A DNA stretch of 64,000 bases. It comes from Toxonevra muliebris (Eukaryota; Arthropoda; Insecta; Diptera; Pallopteridae). Position numbers and translations under genes: made by a program. Where the stretch lies: positions 57,591,776-57,655,775 of the forward strand of contig OY829326.1 of NCBI GenBank assembly GCA_963691655.1. The letters are read 5' to 3'. This document shows, piece after piece, positions 50,587 through 62,725 of this stretch. A model generated the notes under the pieces. That model saw nothing but the letters and a program-made list of their open reading frames with translations, had not been told where the DNA came from and made no database searches. The first letter of the stretch is position 1, and each line of letters begins with the position of its first letter.

Positions 50587-51090
50587 TTAACCTAACTTTA
50601 ACTTCTCATGTAAATTGCTACCATTTTTGCAATGTAACGTCCTTTTCTCAAAATTTTCAAAGACTTTTTGACATAAAGCCGGCTCCATTTCAGCTATGGC
50701 GGCACTAATGTTGACTTTAAGGTCTCGAATCGTTTGAGCGTCGTTGGTATAAACTTTACTTTTAACAAAACCATAAAGAGAAAAGTCCAAAGGCGTCAAA
50801 TTGCATAATCCTGATAACTAATTGGTGTCGCCAAAACGAGAAATTACCCGGCCTGGAATTTTGGTGCTCAATAAGTCAACAGATTCCTTTGAAGTATGAC
50901 TCGTTGCTCCATCCTGTGGAAAGTAAACGTCCTCCGTGTCAATATCAACCAACCGGAAAGAAAAAATCGTTCATCATGGCCCTAGAGAGATGCAATTGCT
51001 ATTCACATTATTAAGTTAATGTCCTTGGGCTCTCTGCGACACTTTCGCTGACAGAAACAATATTTTCTGCAGGCCGTGCTAGACGCGCAC
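50587..51090 (-). pseudogene. Dead Tc1/mariner (IS630) superfamily transposase fragment
   Basis: The minus strand gives, in order: an HTH-linker-like stretch ARPAENIVSVSESVAESP (about 51080-51027); a gap where the first catalytic Asp region should be; VYFPQDGATSHTS with the second catalytic Asp (about 50925-50890); and IPGRVISRFGDTN. Next comes an in-frame TAG (50818-50820) where the family has Trp, then LTPLDFSLYGFVKSKVY and a C-terminus with KVFENFEKR ending at 50587. The third catalytic residue, normally Asp in CDLTPLD, is Asn here (50800-50802). An internal deletion of a few hundred bases, the stop and the Asp-to-Asn change make it non-functional. Terminal repeats were not identified. Confidence 0.85.
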
Positions 51091-54000
51091 GCGGGTGATG
51101 GTTTCACGTTTTGTATTGACCTAATTGATTTGAATTTCTGCAATTATACCATACACTCCTTTTACTTGGGGGGTGATTCAGAGGAAAATCTGCGTGACAT
51201 GTATTTCATCATAAATTTGATAAATTTGGATTCCTTTTTCCACCGTGTGGTAATTTTCTCACATTTATGGGACACGCTTGCCAAATTTGACCTCAATATT
51301 CTCGTCCAAAAACTAAATTGTGGATTACATATCATAAGGCGGAGTTTAGTTTAAAATTGCCGCAATTTCTTTCAAAAAATCTTTTCAAAAATAAATTGAT
51401 TTGAATGAGAAGACGTAAGATTCTTTTATTGCTTTTTACATCAGCAATTTCTTCTCAAAAGACCTCGGAAAGCAACTTGCAGGAATCTTTTTGAAGACGT
51501 AATCCTTACCTTATCACTATGACGTAAAAGAAAATTTAGAACACATTTTTTATTTCCTAAAACTACCTAGGACAGGAATACCTTTAAGTTGTTCTTTCTT
51601 TCGCCCATTTTATTACTTTGGCAAAGTTAATGGAAACTTTTAAAGTTGAAATAAAGTTGAGTTGAGTTGGAGTTTTCACTTGCTTTAGAAAGTTGTAGCT
51701 ATACTAAGGACCTTGCCGGTCTATATGAATCATTCCCCAGCACTTTTAACCTAATCTTGTAATGAAGATTCTCAAAACTTTCGATTCTAACTACAGGTTA
51801 TCTCTGACATAATACCCATTAATAACTACAGTAAGTGACAAAATAAAGTTTTCGTATCCAAAGCTGTATATTGCTAGCTAAAACTTTTAATTTTATTAAT
51901 TCTGAAAATAGCAAGAAATTTAGAAAACAATCTACAAGTTTTTCTCGCTACATAAATCGAAATTTACCAAAACAAAACAAAAAAATCCACACGTTTCCAA
52001 TTTCTTGCACTTCAATTATTTGTAATAAATGTTTTTATTACAATTCAGGCAAATTGCCAAAAGAATAAAATGATGAAGAAAAAACACACAAGAAAAAAAG
52101 AGATATTTGTTCAAAATACTATACTTCTATTACAACAATTGTATTTTTTCGAATACCTTTTTCAGTACTTGCTGCTGCTGCTGCTACTGTTTGTTGATGC
52201 ACACAAACACACATTAACACAGAAATACAAACACTTTTTGTTTGCAAGCGCAGCAATTCTATTCAATTCAATTCAATTTTCTCATTTTCAATTTTCAACT
52301 AACACACAAATAAGTATTCAAAAACTAAAAGAGAAAAAATATAAGAAAAGCATTTGCTTAAGTGTGAAAATGTGCGAAAATTTGTATGTACCACACCCAC
52401 TATTTACCACCTAGGACAAAAGCAGCATATGTACTCAAGTGTCAAAGCAAGACAAAAAAAAAAAAAAAAACAAAACTTAAAAAAAAGTGTACATGAAAAT
52501 AAAATAAAATTAAAAGGAAAGTAAAAGAAAAATATACCAAACATGTTTCATTTATTTGCTATTGCCTTTGCTGACAATACCAAATAACAGCAGCAGAAAC
52601 AACAACAATACCAAGGGAAAACAAACAAACCAACAAATAGCAAACAAAAGTCATTCACCAAAAAGGACGATTTTCATATTTGTCAAAGCACTTAAAACCA
52701 AAATATACATACTCGCACTTACATACAGAGCAGCCTTCGAAAGGAAAGAAGAGCAAAGAGGCGGGAAGTAATCAAGAATTTGCAAGTTTGAGACGAGGAA
52801 AGTGTGGAAAGAAAACAGAAATTTTGCATAGTATATAGTCTAAAACTTCAATTTTCAGCAGCTCCTCCTTTCACTCACCCGCCGGCACTCACACAAATGA
52901 GCGGAGCTTTTTTGAACAGAAACGTCATGTTGACATTGTACTCCAAAGCGTAAAATTTTTAGTTTTATTTGTTTGTTTGGCATGAGAGAAGCAAAATGGC
53001 AAGGCAAAAAAGTAAAGCAGCAGAAACTGGGGATGGAGGGAAAGCGGGAAAATATGAAGAAATCCCTTTTGAGAAATAAACAAGTCCTGGCAGTTAAGAA
53101 GAAGGAAGAGAAGAGAAGAATTATAGCGTAAAGATAGTGTCACCCTCTGCCTGCATGTCTGTCTATTTCTCTGTCTGCCTGCCTCTATTCTCTGTACTTA
53201 ATGGCAAATAATAATATTAAACACAAAAAAAAAACATACCAATAGACATACACATTTTGAATAAGAGAGAGAGAGAGAGAAGGGAGTGACGAGTGACAGT
53301 GCGAAAGAGAGTATATGTGTGCATATTTATTTTACCGCCTAAATGTATGCAAAGCACAAATAATATAAAATAATTTTGTTGTTTTCCTACATAAATTTTC
53401 GTGTTGTTATTTATTTATTATTGTTTTTTTTTGGAAGATTTTATGCATGTGTTCGTTTGTTTATTTTGACTACAAATATTTTATGAGCACATACACAAAG
53501 TTTTACACATATACATAAATACACAGATGAAATTAAAGGAATTAAAAGTTTCTACAATAGTTTTATGGAAATGTTTGTAAAAGACAGCACAATTTACAAT
53601 TTAATCAAAGTTTTAGAAAAGGAAAAGTAGCGAAAGGTATTGACAGGATACAGATAGATTTAAGGATATAAGGATGCGACTTAGACTAATGAAAGGTTTA
53701 CGCCCTACAGCTCATCTCACCTACAAATTTTATCCAATTTTATTTTATATTCATAAAAAATTTTAAAGTTAATAAAATAAAAAATTTCTGAATCGATTTC
53801 ATAATTACATTTTTTTTTCAAACTATTTCACCCCTTTTCTTGCTCTCTCTCTCTCCTCTTTCTTGCCTTCGAAACGTTCAGAGAATTTATATCTCAGCTT
53901 CGCGTCTCCCATTGCAATCATAATCCAAACCTTAAATTCACAATTGCTATTATAATTTTTTTTCTTGCTCACAAACACACACATATACACATACACACAA

Positions 54001-55650
54001 TTAAAAAGCTTTTAAAATGCTTCATTCACTAACAGACTTTTTCAATTGCTTTATCGTTCGACTTGCATGCCTCCTGCATGACAATGACACTAACACCAAT
54101 ACATACTTACTTGACTTATCATTTTTGTTTGTTTTTTTTTTTTCTTTTTTTTTTCATTTTTTTTTTTTTTTTAGTTTCATTTTGAGACACATATACAAAT
54201 ACTCACACATCCATGCATATGCCCGAAAAGTACCAGTATAGAATTGCATTGAGAGTGCAACATTTTTAAGAACTAAGTAAATATTAATTCGTTTAATGGC
54301 ATCATCATTTTCGAACCAAGCTCACTCACTCATTCCAATACTTTTTATTCATATTTGTGACTCAAATTCTGGGCAACAAAAAAGAAAGCTGAAGAAAAAC
54401 GTTTGCAAGTCAGAAAAAAATACAAAAAAAAGCAATGATTTCAAGTATTTCATCCACGATAGACACACACACACACACACACATGAATTAAAATTGCACT
54501 TCTCGGCAGAATAATAGTGTGCCAGCATGCCTCTCTGTGTGTGTGTGCACGTTTTTGAGACGTAAGTAAGCCTCTTCTGCGTGAATATGTATGTGTTTCT
54601 GTCACATAAGTGTGTGTATGATATAGTTACAAAAGAAAAAAATCACTACTCTTCCCTAACAAGTTTCACTACACACTTTTTAATGCAATTTTTTAAGCTA
54701 TCATATAAGTGTGCCGCCGCTTTTTTTTTCAAGCAGTTATAGTTGGAACTACTTTTTCTTCTTCAAAAGCTTCTTCTCTCATATTACTGCAATAAAATTG
54801 TATACGCGTAGAAGCGTTAAAAGGAGGCGGAAGAATGCAGCGAAATGGAAATGGAGTTCATTCTTAATGGCAGTCATAGTCATAGTCTATTTATTTTCAT
54901 TTGCACTTTCATTTACTCATACTCAATGTTCGCTTGGTTTGATTTGGCTGAGCTTGACTGGTCTGGCTTACTCACTTAGCTTTTCTTCTTCTTTTTTATC
55001 CATCTACAGTCAGATTTTTTGTTTTTTTTTGCTTATGTGTTCAAACATATGTATGTGTGTAGCTAGGCAAAAATAACGTTTTTACGTTTGACTTGATTTG
55101 AATGCATTCATTTTAGGTTCTGCTTATTTTTTTTCGCCATTCACCATTTTGCATACCATTAAAACGCTGAAAACGTTTATGGGTAGTTGGGTTAGTGGGA
55201 AAAAGTATTGAAGGGAGAGAAGTCGAGGTATGTATGACATTTTTAAGGACATTTCTTTTTGCTTTCACCTTTTTTTGTTTTGTTGTGGGGCACATGCACA
55301 TGTCGGCATACGAATTTAAAGTGATTGAGTGCTATTTTTATTGTTTTTTTTTTGGCCTGAAGTTAGCAATCAATTGAGATTTTTGAAAGGTGGTACACCA
55401 AAATATTTAAAAGGAAATGAAAATACTTTAAGTTTGGCTGAGACGAAGGTTTAATTTGAGATTATGAGTTTTTTGTGTTCAAAATTTTGATTATGCTATG
55501 TGACAAAATGGGATTTGTTGCCCTTGATGCGAGGTTTGACTTCCAATTCTAAAAGATAAGATGCTACTTAGCAATTCGGCATTTTTTGAGATTACTTCTT
55601 CTAACAAATGGTACTGAAACTGAGTTAAAAAAAGGCATGGATAAGAAACC
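51091..55650. other. Intron with simple repeats
   Basis: (TGC)n near 52170-52187, (GA)n at 53264-53280, (AC)n at 54462-54483, TG run near 54535-54548 and T runs near 54130-54172. Several 60-121 codon frames are serine/phenylalanine-rich translations of these tracts. No gene was recognised. Confidence 0.55.
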
Positions 55651-55654
55651 ACCC

Positions 55655-56070
55655 TTTATTTCAAGATGTATCCACAGAAGCAGTAGAGACTTGAATATGA
55701 AATACTCTTCTATTTCATGATTTATTTAAACGAATATGAAGAAATGCCAGACTTTGATCTTAGGTCTGCAACAGAAGCTCCAGTGATTGGGTCATGAGAC
55801 CTTCCTCTATGCGATTAAGTGTCTACGTAATCGAAAAAAAAGTTGGAGTACTAGATCTTAAATCTACTGAAGCTGCGGTGATTCGGGCATGGAATCTTTT
55901 TCTATTTAAAGATTTAAAGTATATATGTGACAATGATTTTTTGATCTATGTATATATATATAAAACAAGAATTGCCATAATAGATTGTAGGGTTACAGAA
56001 GCCGCTGTGACTTGGATGCGAAACCTTTTTCTATCTCAAGATCTATACTACCTACCACATATACGATCTA
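55655..56070 (+). repeat. Minisatellite, four units of about 97-129 bp
   Basis: The block ACAGAAGCNNNNGTGATT, then GGGCATGAAACCT, TTTTCTATTTCAAGATTTA, is present four times with ACAGAAG (or ACTGAAG) at 55674, 55771, 55866 and 55995, so periods of 97, 95 and 129 bp. Units are diverged by roughly a quarter. The 100-codon frame at 55794-56096 spans two units and repeats its own peptide (TEAAVI, TEAAVT), as expected from the DNA repeat rather than from a gene. Confidence 0.8.
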
Positions 56071-57784
56071 CTAAGTTCCTAAATCTTCTAGATTAAGCCT
56101 TCCCCATTCCTCAGCAACATCAATTTAAAGGAAAAAAAACTGAGAAAAACATCAAAACAAGAATTTTTGTTTATTTTTCATTACTTTCATCAAAAGGACA
56201 TACAAAATAAAAAAAACAGAATAAATTCATTTTTCCTTCCAACAAACAAACAAGGTAGAATAAATGTGTTAAAGCAAAAAAAAACCCGAAGAGAAAGCAA
56301 AAATGAAAATACAATGAAAAAAGTAGAAAAACGAAAAAATAAGCAATCCCAGGAAAATCGTTTTTTAAATTTAATTTGACACTTTTATGTAGCATGAATA
56401 CAAAAGCCCAAAAAGTAGGAAAAATAAATAAATAAAAAAAAAAAAAAAAACGTAACAGTTTTGTAGGTAAATTAAGGTACACACATACATGCATACATGT
56501 ACATATATAATCAAAGGAAAATGTGTAAACTTTGTAAAGGAAAAAAAAATTGAGTTTTTTTCTTTCCCCCTACACACATTTAATTTGTGTGACACTTTAA
56601 GAAAATAAACGAAAAAGGAATATAATGCCGACAGGCATCAGTCAGCCTTCATGGCCAGAAAGAATTTTTCGCTTCATTTTTTCTACTATACTTTTTTGTA
56701 TCTAAAAAGTAAAAGGAAGAAACTTATATAGAAAATTATAAGGTGTCAAAGATTTGCAGTTTAAATAAAAAAACCAAAACGAAACTAAAACATATTTAAT
56801 ATTTAAGTAAAAAGTATAGCATGCTTTTAGGCAACTAACACAAAAAGAAAATTGAGTGTTGAAAAAAAAAAAAATTATTTTTGAAATTTCTTTCCCTTCT
56901 CTTTATATAAAAGTGTGTTTTAAAAACAAAAGTAACTCACTCCCTTTTCACAATATTATTCAACACTTTTTCCAGCATAATAATCAAAAAACTTTTGCAA
57001 TAACATTGATAACAATTTTTGCTTAACAATCTTTTTGTTAAATTAAAAATAGAAATAATTTTATTTAGCCAAATAAAAGTATAAGTAATTTTATACAAAA
57101 CAATGCGAATACTTACTTTGTTAAAAAATACATAAATAGTAATAGTGGTATCTAAGTAAAAGTAGCAAATATCTACTACTTTGTTTTTGTTTTTATTTCA
57201 ATTTCTATGAAAGTACCTTCCATTTTAGCTTTTTTTTTATTCAATAAAATATGGTTTAAAGTTAGTTGGCATTGCCAACATTTATTTTCTTATATTTTTA
57301 GCTTAATAGAAAAATACTTTTATATTGTTTTCTTTGTTGTTACAATAGTAATGCTATCTTTTCTTTTAGAAACAAACAAAAAAAAAAACAAGCTTATAAA
57401 AATTGTAGATATACATATACTATATTGTTTAACTATTGAAAGAGATAAGCTGAAGTGACTGAAGCTATTGCGTGGTAGCAGCAGCAGTAGCAATAATAGC
57501 AACAATGACAACATTATTGTATGCAATTTAATACTTTTTCTTTTTGACTTTTATTGCAGTTTTACAAAAAAAAAAACAAAAAAACACTTACGAAAATGTT
57601 GTAAGTAGATGTATAGATATGTAGAATTGTTAAAAATTCTAATGCATTAAAAGTTTTTGCCCATATTTGTTTTTACTTTTAAAATTAACATTAAATAATG
57701 TGAATTGTCTTTTGGTAAGAATTAAGTTTTTTATATCAAAAAATATGTTATAAAGGTCCAGTGAGATGATAATCTGCTACACGG
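56071..57784. other. AT-rich intron, no supported feature
   Basis: A- and T-rich runs throughout, for example A18 near 56433-56450, plus a CAG-rich patch at 57477-57490. Short frames are lysine- or phenylalanine-rich translations of these. Nothing was recognised. Confidence 0.55.
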
Positions 57785-58000
57785 CATCACCTCTTGGCTA
57801 GCAATGCCAAACCTCCAACTGTATAAATTGCTTAAGAAAAGCTATTTACTTGGCCATTTGGACTCAGCATAAAACTGTAGGCTCCTTCCATTCCTGTACG
57901 CATATTCCTTCCATAAAATGAGTGTATGCGAAGAGCTGGGTTTAGGATCTTCATGGGCCAATCAATGTTATAAAAATCAAAAACATCAAAGCAAGGTCTT
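57785..58000 (+). mobile_element. Diverged SINE copy (body only)
   Basis: GCAATGCCAAACCTCCAACT, GGACTCAGCATAAAACTGTA followed by GGCTCCTTCCATT, and GAGTGTATGCGAAGAGCTGG line up in order with the body of the SINE at 37877-38165. They also fit the tephritid SINE consensus I remember. The tRNA-like head is not recognisable, so the copy is 5'-truncated or decayed. Confidence 0.7.
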
Positions 58001-58256
58001 TTATCATCGACAACAGGCATCGATTGCCTGTATATCTAGGAAGCATTATAACGACAAGCAGTGGCGCGATAAAATAGCAAACAGACTTGCCCAAGCGAAA
58101 TTAGCATTTAGGTTTTGTATCCAAGATGGAAAATCTCGCAAAAATATCGAAATATTGAAGAACTAAGGGCAATCAAAGCACGTGATCATTCCATTTTTTT
58201 GTACAGCAGGAAAATGGCAAGCGTTAACAATCATCAAGCAAAGGTTCTATTTGTTC

Positions 58257-58467
58257 AAGTCCGGGGGCCAGACCATGTTTACTTTATGTTCTGGGGGTCA
58301 CTGAATCCGAATCCGAGGTTCAGCATGTCAGGTTTTCGACTTAGCTTAGATAACGAGATATTTTGCAGGTTATGTCAAAAGCCTGACGTGCTAGGGTTGT
58401 TTGGACCTCAGATTCGGATCCAGCGACCTTCAGAACATATAGTAAACATGGTCTGACCTCCAGACTC
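58257..58467. mobile_element. Short palindromic (foldback) element, 211 bp
   Basis: AGTCCGGGGGCCAGACCATG, TTTACTTTATGTTCTGGGGG and GAATCCGAATCCGAGG at the left are mirrored by CCTCAGATTCGGATCCAGCG, CAGAACATATAGTAAACATG and GTCTGACCTCCAGACT at the right. Arms are about 100 bp with roughly 85% match. It is markedly GC-richer than its surroundings. No coding capacity; target duplication unclear. Confidence 0.8.
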
Positions 58468-58597
58468 AAAAAATCTGGATGTGTACTTTAAAGCTGGACT
58501 GAACAGGAAAAAGCAATGAAATGAAGTAGAGTGGAACGCAGCCTCTTCTTCCCTTTTTTGTTCACACCTTCTAAAAAGCTATTGGGATGCAATTTTT

Positions 58598-59016
58598 TTA
58601 ACCCTTTCGACCCGGATAAACAATACATTCTAAAAGAATTTGAATACACTTCCATGGATAATTTTTTAAAGACTATTATAAAAATTTGTCTGTTTTATTT
58701 TATATAAAATTTTTATATTTGTTCTTAGTTGAAAGCGGTAGCTGTTAGTGATCGATGTGTATTACGAAAGAAGAGGTAAATGTTATATTTTATTCTTTTT
58801 TCTTTTATTTATTATGTGTTTGTTTTATACACTTATACTTCAATTTTGAACATGTTTTTGATGAACACTAGTACTTTGACAGGGTCCCAGCGCCTCTGGC
58901 GGCAAAAATTTCAATTCTGCGACCGTCAAAAATCTTACTTTTTCTTAGTGTTTAAGATTCACTTAGCACAAATATTGTACATCCAGTAGTTTTTTTTTCG
59001 GGTCGAAAGGGTTAAT
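58598..59016. mobile_element. piggyBac-like non-autonomous element, TTAA-flanked, 419 bp
   Basis: TTAACCCTTTCGACCCG at 58598-58614 is mirrored exactly by CGGGTCGAAAGGGTTAA at 59000-59016. The TTAA site and CCC-starting inverted repeats are the piggyBac signature. The interior has no transposase frame. Its ends differ from those of the element at 44227-44718, so two distinct families are present. Confidence 0.85.
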
Positions 59017-61079
59017 AACCTATCCGAAATGGACAAAAATATTAGTTCTAATCATTTAGGATTTGCTTTATTTTTTCGTTTTGTTGATTATTGTAGTGAC
59101 TTTAGAGTCGAAGTGATGGCAATATGTGTGATGTCAAATTGCAATTCTAAATTAATGCGTTTTCTTATCTAGGTACCAATATCGAACAAGTTGTGTGATG
59201 TTGGATACGTTCTTGTAGCAGGAACTCATCTGGGATAATTGCAGAAAAATTTGTCAAATTTTTGTAAGACATTGGTTCATGGTAAATTGCCTAAACACTT
59301 AAGTTTTTGCTTAACCTCTTTGCTGAAAAAACATATTTATATTTTTTGTAATATTACAATATGTAATGTGCTGCATACACATTAAAAAGAAAACAAAAAT
59401 TCAGGAAAAAATTAGTTTTACTTAGAAAAATTGCTTAAGTCTTATTTGGGGATTTTGTCTATCTTAGGCATACCTAAGTCGAGACAAATTAACAGCAAAC
59501 TTAGGTGTTTTTACTCAAGTTTTTCAACTTCATATTAAGAAATCTACCCAAGTCAACTAAGGCAAAAACCCATAAGTTCTTTCTCTATGTGTAGGGCCAA
59601 AATCTGGCACAATTCGTTAGATATATTTCAAAGTGATTATGGAGCCAGATGTTTTCGTTTTACTTCAGATCTTCAATGATCCTTGGAACAATGTGCGCCA
59701 TATAGTTTCCATATAATTCCAGAAAAAATGCCTTTTGAGTCGCTTTAGACACATATAAAACATTTTATCAGTTTATTTCATCTAAAAATTGAGTCAAATA
59801 ATGCGCAATCCGAAAATCAAGTGTTACTTAAAGAATTTACTAACACGAATACGGTCTGCTGCGAGTACAGTGATGGTCAAAATTGCATATCAGCATTTTA
59901 GAAACTCTTTTGATTAAAAAATGAATAGAATAAAGATATGTTATAATCAGATTAAATGTATCCAATTAAAGAAAGTAGAATGAATTCGATATTTGAGAGC
60001 TTAGAATATAAGAAAATCAAATTGTAATTTTTCTACATCTTTGACTTCACAGCATATTTGCAAATTCTCATGCATATTAAAAAACTGCACGTGTGAAAAA
60101 AAACGTATAGCGTTAAAGAAATAGGATATGCATTGACTGAGAAAATTCTTATAATATTTTGTTTAAGCTGCCATGAAAGCATATACGAATATTTATTTAA
60201 ATTCATTTTCAATTTTAATACAATTATTGAAACACTAACCAAAAAAAAAAAACAAAAAAAAAATAAAACACAAATACAAAAAAGAAAAACTAAATATAAA
60301 AATATGAGGTGGTTAAACTTTTAACATCCACAAAATGAAAAGAAAAGTTAAGCATAACAAAAGGAAAAAAAAAAAAAAAATATATAATAAAATAAAATAA
60401 ATTTGAAAAGTGCGTGCATAATTTGCATAACATAATCGAAATTGCTATAGCTTGTGAAACGGTAGCAATATCCACAAGCACTCACATATTTAGAAATAAT
60501 ATTTTTCTGCTTTTTGAAATTTTTCTACTTGTCTTGTTTTATTTACGCATGCTACCATGCTTTAACATTATGCTTTGTTATATATATTTTTCTTTTTAAA
60601 GTTAGTTTTTCTTTTACTTTTCTTAAGAAGAATAAATGTAGAAAAATATTGAATTTTTCTGCATATTTCACACGCAACTTTGGACAATTTTCATTGAAAT
60701 ATTATTTTATATAAAGAAAACAAAAAGAAAATTTTAGTTTTTTATTTTGTGTGTCGAGAGCGTAAGCACATAAGCGAATATTTCAATAAATGTTTGAGTA
60801 TTCGAGACTTTCTGCAGTTTATTTTGCAGCTTTTTTGTATCTGTATGTGTGTTTGAGTGTTTATGTGTGCGTGTGATAAATAAAGTTCTGAAATATGCTT
60901 CATGCTTTTGTGAATCATTCATGGATGTATTCTTCGTTCGTTTGTTCATATTTTCTTCAAATGCAAATTTCAAATACTAAAAAATGCAAAATAGCATACA
61001 GTTTAAATAAACATAAATATTTAAAAATTTTCTTTTGTATAGCAGAGGGTGAGAACAATAATATATTAATATTAATATA
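59017..61079. other. Intron, possible weak foldback, no gene
   Basis: At about 59290-59585, ACTTAAGTTTTTGCTTAA at the left weakly mirrors AACTAAGGCAAAAACCCATA at the right, suggesting a very old inverted-repeat element. A-rich runs occur at 60240-60390. Nothing else was recognised. Confidence 0.4.
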
Positions 61080-62725
61080 CAAAGTTGGCTCGATTAGACT
61101 AAGGACAAGACCAAACACAGAAAAATCAAAACTCAGAAAAAAAAATTTAGTTCTGAATTCAGGCTGAAAGTAGACAAAAAGTCAAACCAAATTCTCACCA
61201 AAAATTTAGAACAAAAGCAAACAAACTTCTATACAGTTAAAAATTTAGATTAAAAGTAAACCAAAATTCTAACCGAAACTAAGACCAAAAGCAAACCAAA
61301 ATTTAAATAAAAAATGGAAAAGAAAAAACTATATCAAATCAGAGCCCAGAAAAATTAGACTTATAATCAAATTAAATTAGAAAAAAAGTATAACATAAAA
61401 TTGATCGGATCAAAATTTGTACCAGAAACTAGACCTGATGTAAGTCAAAAAACTTTTGGTTCAAAAAATCTTACAGGCCGCAGTACCTGACTTTTGGGTT
61501 GTTCCGTTTTCCGACTTTTATGTCAGATAATCAGACATCACATAAAAATTAGACCCAAAACCTTTTAGGCGGTCTCGCTTCACAAGTTTAGAAAAAAAAA
61601 AAATGTAGATCAAAACTCAGACCAAAACTCGGGCCAAACTTAAACTAACAGTTATATTAAAAAGCAGAGCAAATTTACATGAAAAATCAGAGCAAAAGAG
61701 ACCAAAATTTAGACTAAAATTTAATCAGAGTTCAACCCAAAAATGTAGATAAAAAATTAGATCAGGAACGGTAGAAAGTCTTACCTTCATTCAGACTCAA
61801 ATTCGGACCAAAATTTGTACCAGAAACTAGACTTGAAATAAGTCGAAAAACCTTTGGTACAAAAGTTCTTACAGGGTGCAGTGCCTAATTTTCGGGTTTT
61901 CTAATTTTATGATTTTCAGATCAGAAAACCAGTCATTAAAATCACATAAACATGAGACAAATAGCTATTTTAGGAGATCCGATTAACAAGCCTAGAACAA
62001 AAAATTTAGACCCATATTCAGATCAATACACAGACCAAAACTCACGCCAAACTTAAACTGAAACTTGTATTAAAAACATATCAAATTAACATAAAAAATT
62101 AGGGCAACAGAGACCAAACCTCAAACTGAAATTTAATCAGAACTGAGACTAGAAGCAGATAAAAAATAAAACCAAATTGAGACAAAAAATCAAACCAAAA
62201 ACGGAAGTGAAATCTGTTCAATATTCAGACTAAAACTCAGACCTAAATTTATACAAAACACCAAACTTCAAGTAAGTAAAAGCTTTAGGTACAAAAGATC
62301 TTTTAATTCGCAGTGCCTGACTTTCGGGTCGTCCTATTTTTTGATTTTCATGTCAGAAAACCAGTCAATAAAATCACATAAAAATTGGACCAAAACCCAT
62401 TGAAGCATTTTCGATTCACAAGCTTAGAACCAAAAAGAAATTAGACTCATATTTAGATTAAAACTATGACCAAAACTCAGGCTAAACTTAAGCTAAAACT
62501 TATATGAAAAGCAGACCAAATTTACATGAAAAATCAGGACAACAGAGAACAAAACTCAAACTAAAATTTAATCAGAGCTATACCTAAAAATTCAGATGAA
62601 AATTTAGATAAAAAATGGGAGAAATATCTGACCGATATTCAAACCAAAATTTAGACTGAAATTTACAGAAGCAACTAGACTTAAAGTCAGCTTTAAAATC
62701 AAAGCATTTGATCAGAAACCAAGCG
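61080..62725 (+). repeat. AGACCAAAATTC microrepeat, locus 2, with higher-order units of about 400-430 bp
   Basis: Most of the stretch is degenerate AGACCAAAACTC-like words of about 12 bp, as at 36660-37375. Interspersed is a conserved block, CGCAGTGCCTGACTTTCGGG, then GATTTTCATGTCAGAAAACC, AGTCATTAAAATCACATAAA. It is present three times, starting at 61480, 61878 and 62310, giving higher-order periods of 398 and 432 bp. No coding frame. Confidence 0.85.

Noticed and set aside
51076..51354. 92-codon open frame on the plus strand next to the dead transposase
   Set aside because: It begins at the edge of, and is antisense to, the transposase-derived region and shows no family motif of its own.
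54711..55076. 121-codon open frame on the plus strand
   Set aside because: Serine/phenylalanine-rich translation of T- and TTC-rich DNA; no signal of selection or domain.
58115..58456. 113-codon open frame on the plus strand
   Set aside because: Most of its length runs through the 211-bp palindromic element, so the frame is a by-product of the inverted repeat.
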